Positions 57,713 to 64,000 of a stretch of DNA of 64,000 nucleotides are shown here, in pieces (positions within the stretch are counted from its first letter, which is position 1; each line of letters begins with the position of its first letter). Made by a program: the position numbers and the translations under genes. Origin of the DNA: Flavisolibacter longurius. GTDB lineage: Bacteria; Bacteroidota; Bacteroidia; Chitinophagales; Chitinophagaceae. The notes beneath the pieces were generated by a model. That model made no database searches, was not told the DNA's origin, and was given only the letters and a program-made list of their open reading frames with translations. Location of the stretch: the NCBI GenBank assembly GCA_013327885.1, contig JABUMY010000001.1:546132-610131 (forward strand), read 5' to 3'.

Positions 57713-59302
57713 TCACCGGCCTCGTAGTACAATGGATAGTATAAGAGTTTCCGAAGCTCCAGATACAGGTTCGATTCCTGTCGAGGCTACCTGACGGGCC
57801 AACTCCAAACTTTGAAAGAGTTGGCCCGTTTCTTTTCCTCCCAAACCCTTGTCTGTGGCGCAGATGAGGAGAACAGCTTCATTTATTTTTTGGGTTCGAC
57901 TTCCTTTTTGAGAAAGAACAATCTTTTCGGGAAAGATCGAACTGACCACCTCTCTTTTTACCCCAATACTGCTTTTCTCGTAGAACGCCGGCAGGTCTTC
58001 CAGCAGGTGAATGCCCTTTTTTAAAAACTTCTGATAGGCAGTTTGGATGCAGTCCTGCTGCCCGAGTTCTGCTTCCAGCTTGCGTAGCTGGGTCGTGTAG
58101 CGGCTTTTGGCGGCCCCATACGTGGCCGCATCAATGACCTTGTCCATGAGACTGTCATCCAGGGTTTCGAGCCTGCTTTGCACCTGCTTGATCTCTGCAT
58201 GAATCTTGGCCAGCGGCCGGGCCTCTGTTTGCTTTTTCTGCAGGAGTTTTTTCACCATCGCGTCATAGAGCTTCTTGGCCTGCCCATTTACTTTGAGCTC
58301 CGACAAGACCTCCTTCATCAGCAAATGGGTTTGTTCGGCCCGGATACGCTGCTTTCTGCAATGGTTGCAGTGGTAGTAGTAGTGCCTGTCCCCGGTATGG
58401 CTTCTGGAGGCGCTGCCCGTCAGGTTCTTTTCGCAGCTATCGCACAGCAGCAGGCCACGCAGCGGGAGGTTGTCGTCAAAGGACTTGGGCTTTGAGAGTT
58501 GCCTGACTCTGTAGTTACCCTGCAGTTGGGCCTGCACCTTGTCAAAGAGGCCCTTATCAAGGATGGGGGCGTGCAAGCCTTTGACCCAATAGCCGCTCTT
58601 GCCATCTTTGCCATCCCTGACATGGACTTCACCAATGTAAACCCGGTTGCGGGCAATAACCGAAAAGGTGGTTTTGGGAATAATGATCCCTTTCTTCTTC
58701 AGGGCTTCCCGGATCTGGGCCTGGTCTTTTCCTTTGGCCAGCTCCACGTAAATGTCCCTTACGATAGCTGCTTTTTCACCCGGAACAATAATGGGCTTGT
58801 TCTCCTCGTCTCTTCCATTGGTATAACCATAGGGTGCCATGCCCTGCCACCGCCCACTGGCAGCGGCGGCCCGGACGCCTTCTTTGATTTTAATGCTGCG
58901 CCGGCGGTTATCAATATCGGGCAGGTTCAGATACACGCCCAAGATCAGCATGTTCTCGGGGATGGAAAGGTCTAAAGGCTGTTCAATAGCCTGCACTTCC
59001 ACGCCCAGCTGGCGGAGATGATCCAGTACAGCATAGGACTCAGTGACATTGCGGGAAAACCGGTCCCAGGTGGTGACCAGCAGCAGGTCTACTTTGCCTT
59101 TGTTTTGTTTCAGGTAGACGAGGAGCTTTTTAAACTCGGGCCGGTTGAAGTTTTTGGCCGAATGGTCTTCGCGGTAAAGAGCAACCACCTCGATGCCTTC
59201 TCTTGTGCAGTGGGCGGTGAGTTTATCGGCTTGAATGTCGAGGCTATAGCCTTTGGCCTGTTCGTCGGAACTCACCCTTGCCATCAGGATTGCGCGTTTC
59301 AT
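57713..59302 (-). CDS. large serine recombinase (integrase) overlapping tRNA-Arg
   Basis: A 529-residue site-specific recombinase of the resolvase/invertase superfamily, large-integrase type. The start at 59302 (MKRAILMARVSSDEQAKGYS) opens the catalytic domain; the nucleophile is Ser11 in 'ARVSSDEQ', with 'TWDRFSRN' further on. The Recombinase domain follows ('SIKIKEGVRAAAASGRWQGMAPYGY', spread over 25 residues near 160), then a zinc ribbon ('LLCDSCEKNL', 'YYHCNHCRK') and a coiled-coil region. The last ~25 residues ('STGIEPVSGASETLILSIVL') are encoded by the antisense strand of tRNA-Arg. It probably catalyses integration and excision of the element. Confidence 0.93.
   Translation of the reverse strand: MKRAILMARVSSDEQAKGYSLDIQADKLTAHCTREGIEVVALYREDHSAKNFNRPEFKKLLVYLKQNKGKVDLLLVTTWDRFSRNVTESYAVLDHLRQLGVEVQAIEQPLDLSIPENMLILGVYLNLPDIDNRRRSIKIKEGVRAAAASGRWQGMAPYGYTNGRDEENKPIIVPGEKAAIVRDIYVELAKGKDQAQIREALKKKGIIIPKTTFSVIARNRVYIGEVHVRDGKDGKSGYWVKGLHAPILDKGLFDKVQAQLQGNYRVRQLSKPKSFDDNLPLRGLLLCDSCEKNLTGSASRSHTGDRHYYYHCNHCRKQRIRAEQTHLLMKEVLSELKVNGQAKKLYDAMVKKLLQKKQTEARPLAKIHAEIKQVQSRLETLDDSLMDKVIDAATYGAAKSRYTTQLRKLEAELGQQDCIQTAYQKFLKKGIHLLEDLPAFYEKSSIGVKREVVSSIFPEKIVLSQKGSRTQKINEAVLLICATDKGLGGKETGQLFQSLELARQVASTGIEPVSGASETLILSIVLRGR
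57718..57789 (+). tRNA. tRNA-Arg (anticodon CCG) and element attachment site
   Basis: A cloverleaf can be drawn: acceptor GGCCTCG / CGAGGCT (first pair G-U), D-arm with 'AATGGAT', anticodon loop TTCCGAA with anticodon CCG (reads CGG), T-arm ACAGG-TTCGATT-CCTGT and discriminator A; no encoded CCA. The anticodon and D stems contain G-U or A-C pairs, so stability is moderate. The antisense strand of the whole gene codes for the last residues of the serine recombinase at 57713-59302, as expected where an element has integrated into a tRNA gene. Confidence 0.88.
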
Positions 59303-59359
59303 CTTTGTTTCGATTTGGTGATGACGTATTGTTTGTTTGTCATTTGGGTTGAGCACTGG

Positions 59360-59512
59360 TTATTGTTGATCATCGTTTTCCCCTTCTTCGAAGGTTTGCA
59401 CCGTTAGCTGGGCAAGGCGCCAAAGCAGCTCACTGATCATTTTTACCTCTTCGTCGGTGTAGTTTTTTTCACCTACACCAAGGATTTGTTTGCAGGTGGT
59501 TAGGTCCAACAT
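59360..59512 (-). CDS. 50-residue ORF directly upstream of the serine recombinase
   Basis: A small open frame starting ATG at 59512 and ending TAA at 59360: MLDLTTCKQILGVGEKNYTD begins it, followed by an amphipathic helix ('EEVKMISELLWRLAQLTVQ') and an acidic tail (FEEGENDDQQ). The composition is protein-like and the stop lies only 57 bases before the recombinase start. The family is not recognised. Position suggests a partner of the recombinase, such as a directionality factor or regulator; that is inference. It is too short for default gene callers. Confidence 0.55.
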   Translation of the reverse strand: MLDLTTCKQILGVGEKNYTDEEVKMISELLWRLAQLTVQTFEEGENDDQQ

Positions 59513-59599
59513 CACACTCCTGTGTTGTGCATGCAATCCTCCAAAGGAGGTAAGCTGCGGGTGCGACCATCACACCTGAGGGCTTCAGGGTATTTGTTT

Positions 59600-60511
59600 T
59601 CATTTGATCTTTTTTTGTTTTTTCAGGTAAACCGGCTTTCCGTTCTGCGTCTTGATGGTAATGGTCTCGAAGCCACCGGCGGCAATGATTTCAATGAGGC
59701 GGGCTTCGATCTGCACTTTTTTTAGCTTGGTGACTTCCAGGGACTCGACCTTCCCCTCCACGCTGAATTTAACCTCAATGCTGTCTGGCTTTTCTTTGCG
59801 AATGGTCTGAATAATCTTCCACTCGTCCTTGGTTAGAACGGTTTCTTTTAAGCTGTCCTGGATGTAGTCCTTGGATAGAAAAAAGCCAAGGATGCTGTTC
59901 AGGTGTATGGATAGATGTGGCGCATTAAAAAAGGCTTCAAACGCCCTGTCGTATTCTCCCCGTCTGAACTCTTCTGAGTACAGCACTTCGTGATGGCCCT
60001 CTTTATTGATTAAGAGGTAAAGTGAGGTTTTGCGAATCACCACATCATAGATATGGTTCATTAAAAGGGTTTGTTTTTCCTTTAAAAAGGTTTCTTTGTT
60101 TTGAAGTAAAAAATCAAGAAAATCATGGACATCCTTTTTTGAACCGCCCTTTTCCAGCATGTAGGTTTCAAGTTCTTTGCGGTTGTTGAGCAATTTGTCA
60201 TAGACAAAACCTGCGTTGACGGGGACCATCAATTCTTGTTTGAGCTGAAAAAGCGTGCGTTTGCTCATGCCCAAATCCCGTAATTCTTTGACAATACCTA
60301 ACCACACCAGGTCCTGAAAGGAAAAACGGTGGTGACCTGGGCTCTCCCCCGGCAGCAGGTTTTCTTCACCCTCGCCCCAGTAGTTGAGGGTGCGCGAAGG
60401 GTTTTTGATGTAAGAAAGCGCCTCTGTAGTATAATCTTTTTGCAGCAGGGCCTCAGCCAGCTCGTAAACCTCTTTTTCGCTGACGGGAAAAACACGGGAG
60501 AGCTGAAACAT
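59600..60511 (-). CDS. MerR-like DNA-binding regulator of the element
   Basis: A 303-residue protein. Residues about 30-95 resemble the MerR winged helix: 'SRTLNYWGEGEENLLPGESPGHHRFSFQDLVWLGIVKELRDLGMSKRTLFQLKQEL', spread over 56 residues, with the typical LNYW start, R-[FY]-[ST] before the second helix, and 'LRDLGMS'. The rest (Lys/Glu-rich helices and a beta-strand C-terminus 'FETITIKTQNGKPVYLKKQKK') is unfamiliar and may bind a ligand or partner. It is divergent from the zinc-finger gene, and the shared upstream region carries dyads that suit autoregulation. Low-GC coding sets it apart from the chromosome. Confidence 0.65.
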   Translation of the reverse strand: MFQLSRVFPVSEKEVYELAEALLQKDYTTEALSYIKNPSRTLNYWGEGEENLLPGESPGHHRFSFQDLVWLGIVKELRDLGMSKRTLFQLKQELMVPVNAGFVYDKLLNNRKELETYMLEKGGSKKDVHDFLDFLLQNKETFLKEKQTLLMNHIYDVVIRKTSLYLLINKEGHHEVLYSEEFRRGEYDRAFEAFFNAPHLSIHLNSILGFFLSKDYIQDSLKETVLTKDEWKIIQTIRKEKPDSIEVKFSVEGKVESLEVTKLKKVQIEARLIEIIAAGGFETITIKTQNGKPVYLKKQKKIK

Positions 60512-60522
60512 CGACTTTTAAG

Positions 60523-60561
60523 TTTACGTAAATATAGAAAAAATATTTACAAGTACGTAAA
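60523..60561. promoter_or_regulatory. compound operator between MerR-like and zinc-finger genes
   Basis: TTTAC/GTAAA half-sites occur four times: the palindrome TTTACGTAAA (60523-60532), a perfect dyad GTAAATAT-N7-ATATTTAC (60528-60550) and TTTAC-AAGTAC-GTAAA (60546-60561). They lie 12-50 bases upstream of the MerR-like start codon, ideal for autoregulation. Confidence 0.65.
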
Positions 60562-60697
60562 AATATGTAGTTTAGCCTATATCCTCTTTGGCGGGGTTTG
60601 CCGGATTTGTTGACATGCTTTTTGCGCAGCACTGCAGTGGATCCAGGCCAAATGTAGCAGATAAGGAAGGTGGGCGTACTTTTCAAAATCAATCTTT

Positions 60698-61177
60698 ATG
60701 CGACAACAATTAACAACGCACACAAAGCAGTGCGGGTGGTGCAAAAAAGAATTCCTTTCCCAGCGCAGTGACGCCCGGTTTTGTACCAGTTCCTGCCGCT
60801 CCTATGCGTATCGCACGGATCCCGTTGTACATAGCGAAATGGGAGTAAAATCTCTTGTGACAGAGAGCAGTAAAGAGGAAGTCTTCGTGACCTCACAAAC
60901 TTGGGCTGAGGTGTGTAAAGAGGATTGGTCTGCGAATCCACAGCCATACCATGAAGAAATTTGGTCAGTACAGCGAATACGGCATTTTACCAGTCCCAGT
61001 CGTTTAGATCTGCAGGGTGAAGTTGTAAGCGCTCTACACCGGGTGCTCCATTTCCGCAATGAAGCCACCCTCCAACTCTACATTGAAAAGAATCTGCCCT
61101 CCTTCAAGGAGGGAGAAGAGCCGTGGTTTATAAAAGGAAACAAACTGTATTTTCCAGTAGACATGCAGGAACAATAG
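60698..61177 (+). CDS. small zinc-finger protein, function unknown
   Basis: A 159-residue protein. The N-terminus holds a treble-clef-like finger, 'CGWCKKEFLSQRSDARFCTSSC', spread over residues 12-33 (C-x2-C ... C-x3-C), as in proteins with RNase/DNA-binding or MYM/FCS-type fingers. The C-terminal ~110 residues, including 'EEIWSVQRIRHFTSPSRLDLQGEV' and 'YIEKNLPSFKEGEEPWFIKGNKLYFPV', are not recognised. It is divergent from the MerR-like gene and probably controlled by the same operator. A role in element maintenance or DNA processing is a guess. Confidence 0.6.
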   Translation: MRQQLTTHTKQCGWCKKEFLSQRSDARFCTSSCRSYAYRTDPVVHSEMGVKSLVTESSKEEVFVTSQTWAEVCKEDWSANPQPYHEEIWSVQRIRHFTSPSRLDLQGEVVSALHRVLHFRNEATLQLYIEKNLPSFKEGEEPWFIKGNKLYFPVDMQEQ

Positions 61178-61285
61178 GAGATAAAGACAGCGTTCTGCAA
61201 CCATCGCTGTATACACTGATTACTCCTTTTGCGCCACCCAGTCAGATATTCTCTTCTTTATTTCGGGGTACAGGTAATCAACCTG

Positions 61286-61309
61286 AGTAAGCTTACAAAT
61301 AAGCTTACT
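61286..61309. repeat. perfect 10-bp inverted repeat
   Basis: AGTAAGCTTA-CAAA-TAAGCTTACT. No T-run follows, so it is not an ordinary terminator. Confidence 0.9.
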
Positions 61310-61468
61310 TGCGCTAAAAAAGCCCATTATTCGGCTTAATAAAGCAATTAGCCGGAAGCAATTACCGCACTTATTCGTTGATTTCTCTTTTTATTTCCAA
61401 TTAGATTAGAATAAAGCGGTACGGGCTGGAGGCATTTATTAGAAATAATGCAATTCAAGTTTGGATTT

Positions 61469-61497
61469 ATTTGTTCAGAGTCTTGTTCTGAACAAAT
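61469..61497. repeat. perfect 11-bp inverted repeat
   Basis: ATTTGTTCAGA, 7 bases, TCTGAACAAAT. It is a perfect dyad suitable for binding a dimeric protein or forming a hairpin. Confidence 0.9.
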
Positions 61498-61658
61498 CTG
61501 GTAAAAACAATTGAGCTGCTCCGCACCTAAGCCCTAGCATTCCTGGTGATAAAATGGCCCCCAAGAATGCCTGTTTCTTTATTTTCGATTCAATGGGGGG
61601 CAAAGGTGAGTAACAGTATAGCAATAACACCAGCATGGGTTTCCAGCTGTAGTGCCCC

Positions 61659-61674
61659 GAATAAACGTTTATTC
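61659..61674. repeat. 16-bp perfect palindrome (copy 1)
   Basis: GAATAAACGTTTATTC. Its central 14 bases AATAAACGTTTATT recur at 61980-61993. Confidence 0.9.
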
Positions 61675-61731
61675 CTTTTTTCAAAAGGCAAGAAAGGGTT
61701 TTCCCCGTACCCGCGGATGGATCGCAAAATC

Positions 61732-61794
61732 ACCGGTAAACGTCCGTCCCAACGAATACACTGCGTTGGGGAATTTATCCGGACATTTTCCGGT
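61732..61794. repeat. three-step hairpin structure
   Basis: ACCGG/CCGGT (61732-61736, 61790-61794), GTCCG/CGGAC (61742-61746, 61780-61784) and CCCAACG/CGTTGGG (61748-61754, 61764-61770) are nested, separated by a 5-by-5 internal loop and an asymmetric bulge. All three stems are perfect. Confidence 0.8.
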
Positions 61795-61868
61795 TTTGGC
61801 GCAAACAAGGATTGCTATCGTGCGGATGAAAAAGGAGCAGAAGAATAGGATTGAATCAAGCTGGAGGA

Positions 61869-61903
61869 AGCCCAGAAAAACCCCGGAAATATCCGGGCGG
61901 GCT
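61869..61903. repeat. two-step hairpin
   Basis: AGCCC/GGGCT (61869-61873, 61899-61903) encloses CCCGGA-AATA-TCCGGG (61882-61897). Confidence 0.8.
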
Positions 61904-61979
61904 ACAGAGTGACTTGTGCGGAAAAACCTCCGGCATAGACGCGCTTATACGGGGATTTTTTTGCGTTTGTTCCCAAAGC

Positions 61980-61993
61980 AATAAACGTTTATT
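61980..61993. repeat. 14-bp perfect palindrome (copy 2)
   Basis: AATAAACGTTTATT, identical to the core of the palindrome at 61659-61674, about 320 bases away. Confidence 0.9.
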
Positions 61994-62553
61994 TCAATGA
62001 AATGAGCCATTGATGTCCCAGCCGGTTTTGTTGCGGAAAATCCAGTTAACAATCGGAAAACTGTACGCCGGTATCGGTGTGGTTGGCGCATGCTTTACCG
62101 GTCAATTTGCCGATAAATGAGTGGGCAATCCATTAAAGAGTAAACAGACTTTCTTTTGTTGAAGGCAGAAAAAAGAACTGGCTTACACCGGTAAAAATTG
62201 CAACCGGTACCGGTAACAAAGCAAAAAGCCCGATTTGCTGATACTGCCTGCATTTTTCTTTATCAAGTTGGCTGTATGCAGCTGCCTATTTTCCGGGAAA
62301 AATGCGGAATCAGCCCGGTTTTACTGGGCATTACGAATAAGAAGATAACCCGATAAATCCAGGTAACATACGCCCGGTTTGCGCAACCATCGCGTTTTGG
62401 TCCGTTTACCAAATTCCCTAATCGCATTAAAAGCCAAGTTTTTTAAACGAGCCTGGCACTTCCGTAAAAAATGCGCTTTTAATTTTTTTTAGTGCATTTC
62501 AAAAAAAAGCTAATAAATTTAGTAAAGCATCGCTTCACCCAAAACCTGCTGCC

Positions 62554-63726
62554 ATGCTGCCAACGATCACCTTACGGCCCTTTCACTACCGGAGCGAAGA
62601 GGCCCTTGGTCTGGACCTCAACGGCCACCTTTCACTGGAACCTCAAATTCGCAAACTCAAAGGTATCCGGTGGTGTGGGGAGAAAGGGTGGTGGTATCTT
62701 CCGCTAAGTCAGGAGAATTACCACCGCATTAAAGAGTTTACCGCACTTTTGGCTACCCTCGATGCAAGGTGGCTTTGCCAGTACCTGGTGCAGCGAAAAG
62801 CAACCCAGGAGGCCCGCTTACAAGGAGAAAAGGTTTCCCCCAGGCGCCTTCAACAGTTTTTGATGACGCCCTTGAGTATAGACAATCAGCTGGCGTTGAA
62901 ACGCTATACCGAACTATTGGAACTCAAAGCCTACAGCCCGGCAACCCACAAGACCTACACCGGTGCTTTTTACCAGTTACTGCGCATTTTAGGCCAGGTG
63001 CCGGTCGCCACCTTGACCAAAGAAAGGGTGAAGGCGTATCTGCTTTGGCTGCTCCGGGAGAAACACTATTCAGCGGCCAATCTTCACACAACGATCAATG
63101 CGCTGAAATTTTATTTTGAAGGGGTAGAAGGCAAGGACCGGGAGTTTTACGACTTGCCAAGGCCCAAAAAGCCCTACAAGCTACCTGCAGTCTTATCAGA
63201 AGAGGAGATGATCGCCCTTATCGAAAAAACAGAGAACCTAAAGCACAGGGCCCTGCTCCTGACAGCCTACAGTGCCGGGCTCCGGGTCAGTGAGTTGGTA
63301 AGCCTCCAGATACGGCACATTGACTCCCACCGCATGCTTATTCACCTGCATGGTGCCAAAGGCAAACGAGACCGGATGGTGCCGCTGTCCCAAAAGCTGC
63401 TGGAAACCTTACGGATTTATTTTCGGAGGTACCGGCCAAAGGTGTTTCTTTTTGAGGCCGATCCGGGTAAACCCTATAACACCCATTATGCGCAGGCCGT
63501 ACTCAGGGAGGCCAAACAAAAGGCTGGTGTCTATAAAAAAGGAAGTGTGCACCTGCTGCGCCATAGCTATGCCACACACCTTTTGGAAGGGGGCACGGAC
63601 ATTCGTTACATCCAAACCTTTTTGGGCCATAAGAGCCTGCAGACCACCATGCGCTATACGCACGTCAGCCGGCTAAAGATTGAAATGATCCAAAGCCCGC
63701 TGGACCGGCTTTCCTGGTCGGGCTGA
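62554..63726 (+). CDS. tyrosine recombinase with Bacteroidota-type N-terminal extension
   Basis: A 390-residue XerC/D-like integrase. The N-terminal ~60 residues ('LRPFHYRSEEALGLDL', 'IRKLKGIRWCGEKGWWYLP') match an extension seen on many Bacteroidota tyrosine recombinases. The SAM-like core-binding domain is at about 112-195. Catalytic residues are Arg244 ('AGLRVSEL'), Lys269 or nearby ('HGAKGKRDR'), His333 and Arg336 ('HLLRHSYATH'), His359 ('LGHKS') and nucleophile Tyr368 ('TMRYTH'). It may act on sites in the palindrome-rich DNA immediately upstream. It may be the integrase of a second, nested element. Confidence 0.92.
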   Translation: MLPTITLRPFHYRSEEALGLDLNGHLSLEPQIRKLKGIRWCGEKGWWYLPLSQENYHRIKEFTALLATLDARWLCQYLVQRKATQEARLQGEKVSPRRLQQFLMTPLSIDNQLALKRYTELLELKAYSPATHKTYTGAFYQLLRILGQVPVATLTKERVKAYLLWLLREKHYSAANLHTTINALKFYFEGVEGKDREFYDLPRPKKPYKLPAVLSEEEMIALIEKTENLKHRALLLTAYSAGLRVSELVSLQIRHIDSHRMLIHLHGAKGKRDRMVPLSQKLLETLRIYFRRYRPKVFLFEADPGKPYNTHYAQAVLREAKQKAGVYKKGSVHLLRHSYATHLLEGGTDIRYIQTFLGHKSLQTTMRYTHVSRLKIEMIQSPLDRLSWSG

Positions 63727-63836
63727 CCTGCCTTTTAAGGGTATTTCAATTTACATCTTAGACGCCTTTGTGAATCTGAATACCCGAAAAACGCAGGTAG
63801 GACTCTGTTGATAATCATTATATTAGCGCCAAAAAT

Positions 63837-63872
63837 GTGAATTTGGATAATGATGTGAGTTTGGATAATAAT
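63837..63872. repeat. two tandem 18-bp repeats
   Basis: GTGAATTTGGATAATGAT (63837-63854) is followed directly by GTGAGTTTGGATAATAAT. The nearby ATAATCATTAT (63811-63821) contains the inverse of ATAATGAT. The pattern recalls the multiple terminal repeats of IS21-type elements or an iteron-like protein-binding site. Confidence 0.8.
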
Positions 63873-63889
63873 TGTTGGCGGTAATTTTT

Positions 63890-64000
63890 ATGGGAGCTCC
63901 GTTTACTGACATAACAATATATAGTCCGACCCCTCACACCGTTGGAACACCTGAATTTATTGCGGAGACCTCGCTTCAAAATTTCGTCAGTGACTTGTAC
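63890..64000 (+). CDS. possible partial ORF cut by the window edge
   Basis: An open frame from ATG 63890 runs through the window end (37 codons: MGAPFTDITIYSPTPHTVGT and onward). It is not recognised and has no supporting start context beyond a T-rich leader. It could equally be non-coding DNA at the end of an insertion element. Confidence 0.3.
   Translation, partial: MGAPFTDITIYSPTPHTVGTPEFIAETSLQNFVSDLY

Larger units (their letters stand above)
61178..62553. other. 1.4-kb non-coding region dense in hairpins
   Basis: No convincing gene on either strand; the ~100-residue frame at 61546 is interrupted by perfect palindromes. The region contains perfect or near-perfect inverted repeats (listed separately), repeated ACCGGTAA-like motifs (61732, 62096, 62187, 62203, 62209), TTTGGT/ACCAAA (62396-62413), and, just before the tyrosine recombinase, AAATGC...GCATTT and GCTTTT...AAAAGC arms (62468-62510). 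It may hold a recombination site, a transfer or replication origin, or structured RNA. Confidence 0.6.
57713..64000. mobile_element. integrative element inserted at tRNA-Arg(CCG), right end outside window
   Basis: Everything to the right of the tRNA is of mobile-element type: a large serine recombinase whose 3' end lies in the tRNA, a small ORF, a MerR-like regulator, a zinc-finger protein, long non-coding DNA and a tyrosine recombinase. The distal attachment site is not visible, so the size is unknown. The tyrosine recombinase may belong to a second element nested in or next to the first. Confidence 0.75.

Noticed and set aside
59470..59605. 43-residue minus-strand ORF starting in an ATGA overlap with the MerR-like stop
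   Set aside because: Its second half overlaps the more convincing 50-residue ORF in another frame and its composition is not protein-like; translational coupling cannot be excluded but is unsupported.
61732..61794. Integron attC site
   Set aside because: The nested stems look attC-like, but the RYYYAAC and GTTRRRY core boxes are not matched and the adjacent recombinase lacks a recognisable integron-integrase insert.
61546..61848. 100-residue ORF in the non-coding block
   Set aside because: It crosses a perfect palindrome and the three-step hairpin, has no domain pattern, and the opposite strand is also open.

Overview
The window looks like a chromosome segment of a Bacteroidota bacterium, most probably Chitinophagaceae. 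The reasons are two cell-surface proteins with type IX secretion (T9SS) C-terminal domains, many Bac-type lipoproteins, TonB-dependent uptake, TAnnTTTG-type promoter elements placed close to start codons, A-rich rather than Shine-Dalgarno leaders, and Bacteroidota-type families (DUF4105, DUF2339, DUF1059, tricorn-like S41 peptidase, PD40-amidohydrolase). This is inference from gene content; no rRNA is present.

Layout. 1-13.3 kb: a small lipoprotein, a secreted beta-helix protein and a 3,642-residue T9SS-exported surface protein with a lectin domain, seven CARDB repeats and a collagen-like Gly/Pro tract. 13.5-26 kb: single housekeeping and accessory genes (TPR lipoprotein, methyltransferase, secreted metallo-beta-lactamase-fold hydrolase, propeller-amidohydrolase, MepB-like protein, degenerate receiver, SDR plus AraC regulator). 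26.3-30.3 kb: a dut-nrdB-nrdA-lipoprotein operon on the minus strand, preceded by a cobalamin riboswitch. 30.4-34.3 kb: a TlpA-like lipoprotein lacking one active-site cysteine, a frameshifted IS110/IS1111-type element, and two small genes between long inverted repeats. 34.4-53.6 kb: PQQ-type sugar dehydrogenase, tricorn-like protease, DUF1059, DUF2339, a DUF4105/hydrolase/T9SS operon, trmD, gpsA, an efflux adaptor, and a permease plus PLP-enzyme pair. 54.0-57.7 kb: a second cobalamin riboswitch, a BtuB-like TonB receptor, a DUF71 PP-loop protein (B12-salvage group) and MarC.

57.7 kb to the end: an integrative element that starts exactly at a tRNA-Arg(CCG) gene. The 3' end of its large serine recombinase runs antisense through the tRNA. 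The element also carries a 50-residue ORF, a MerR-like regulator with a compound operator, a zinc-finger protein, 1.4 kb of hairpin-rich non-coding DNA and a tyrosine recombinase. It continues past the right edge.

The B12 theme ties two distant loci together. One riboswitch should shut off the B12-independent class I ribonucleotide reductase when cobalamin is plentiful; the other controls uptake and salvage. Both aptamers are followed, at nearly the same distance, by an identical 17-nt module, which I take to be a shared expression platform.
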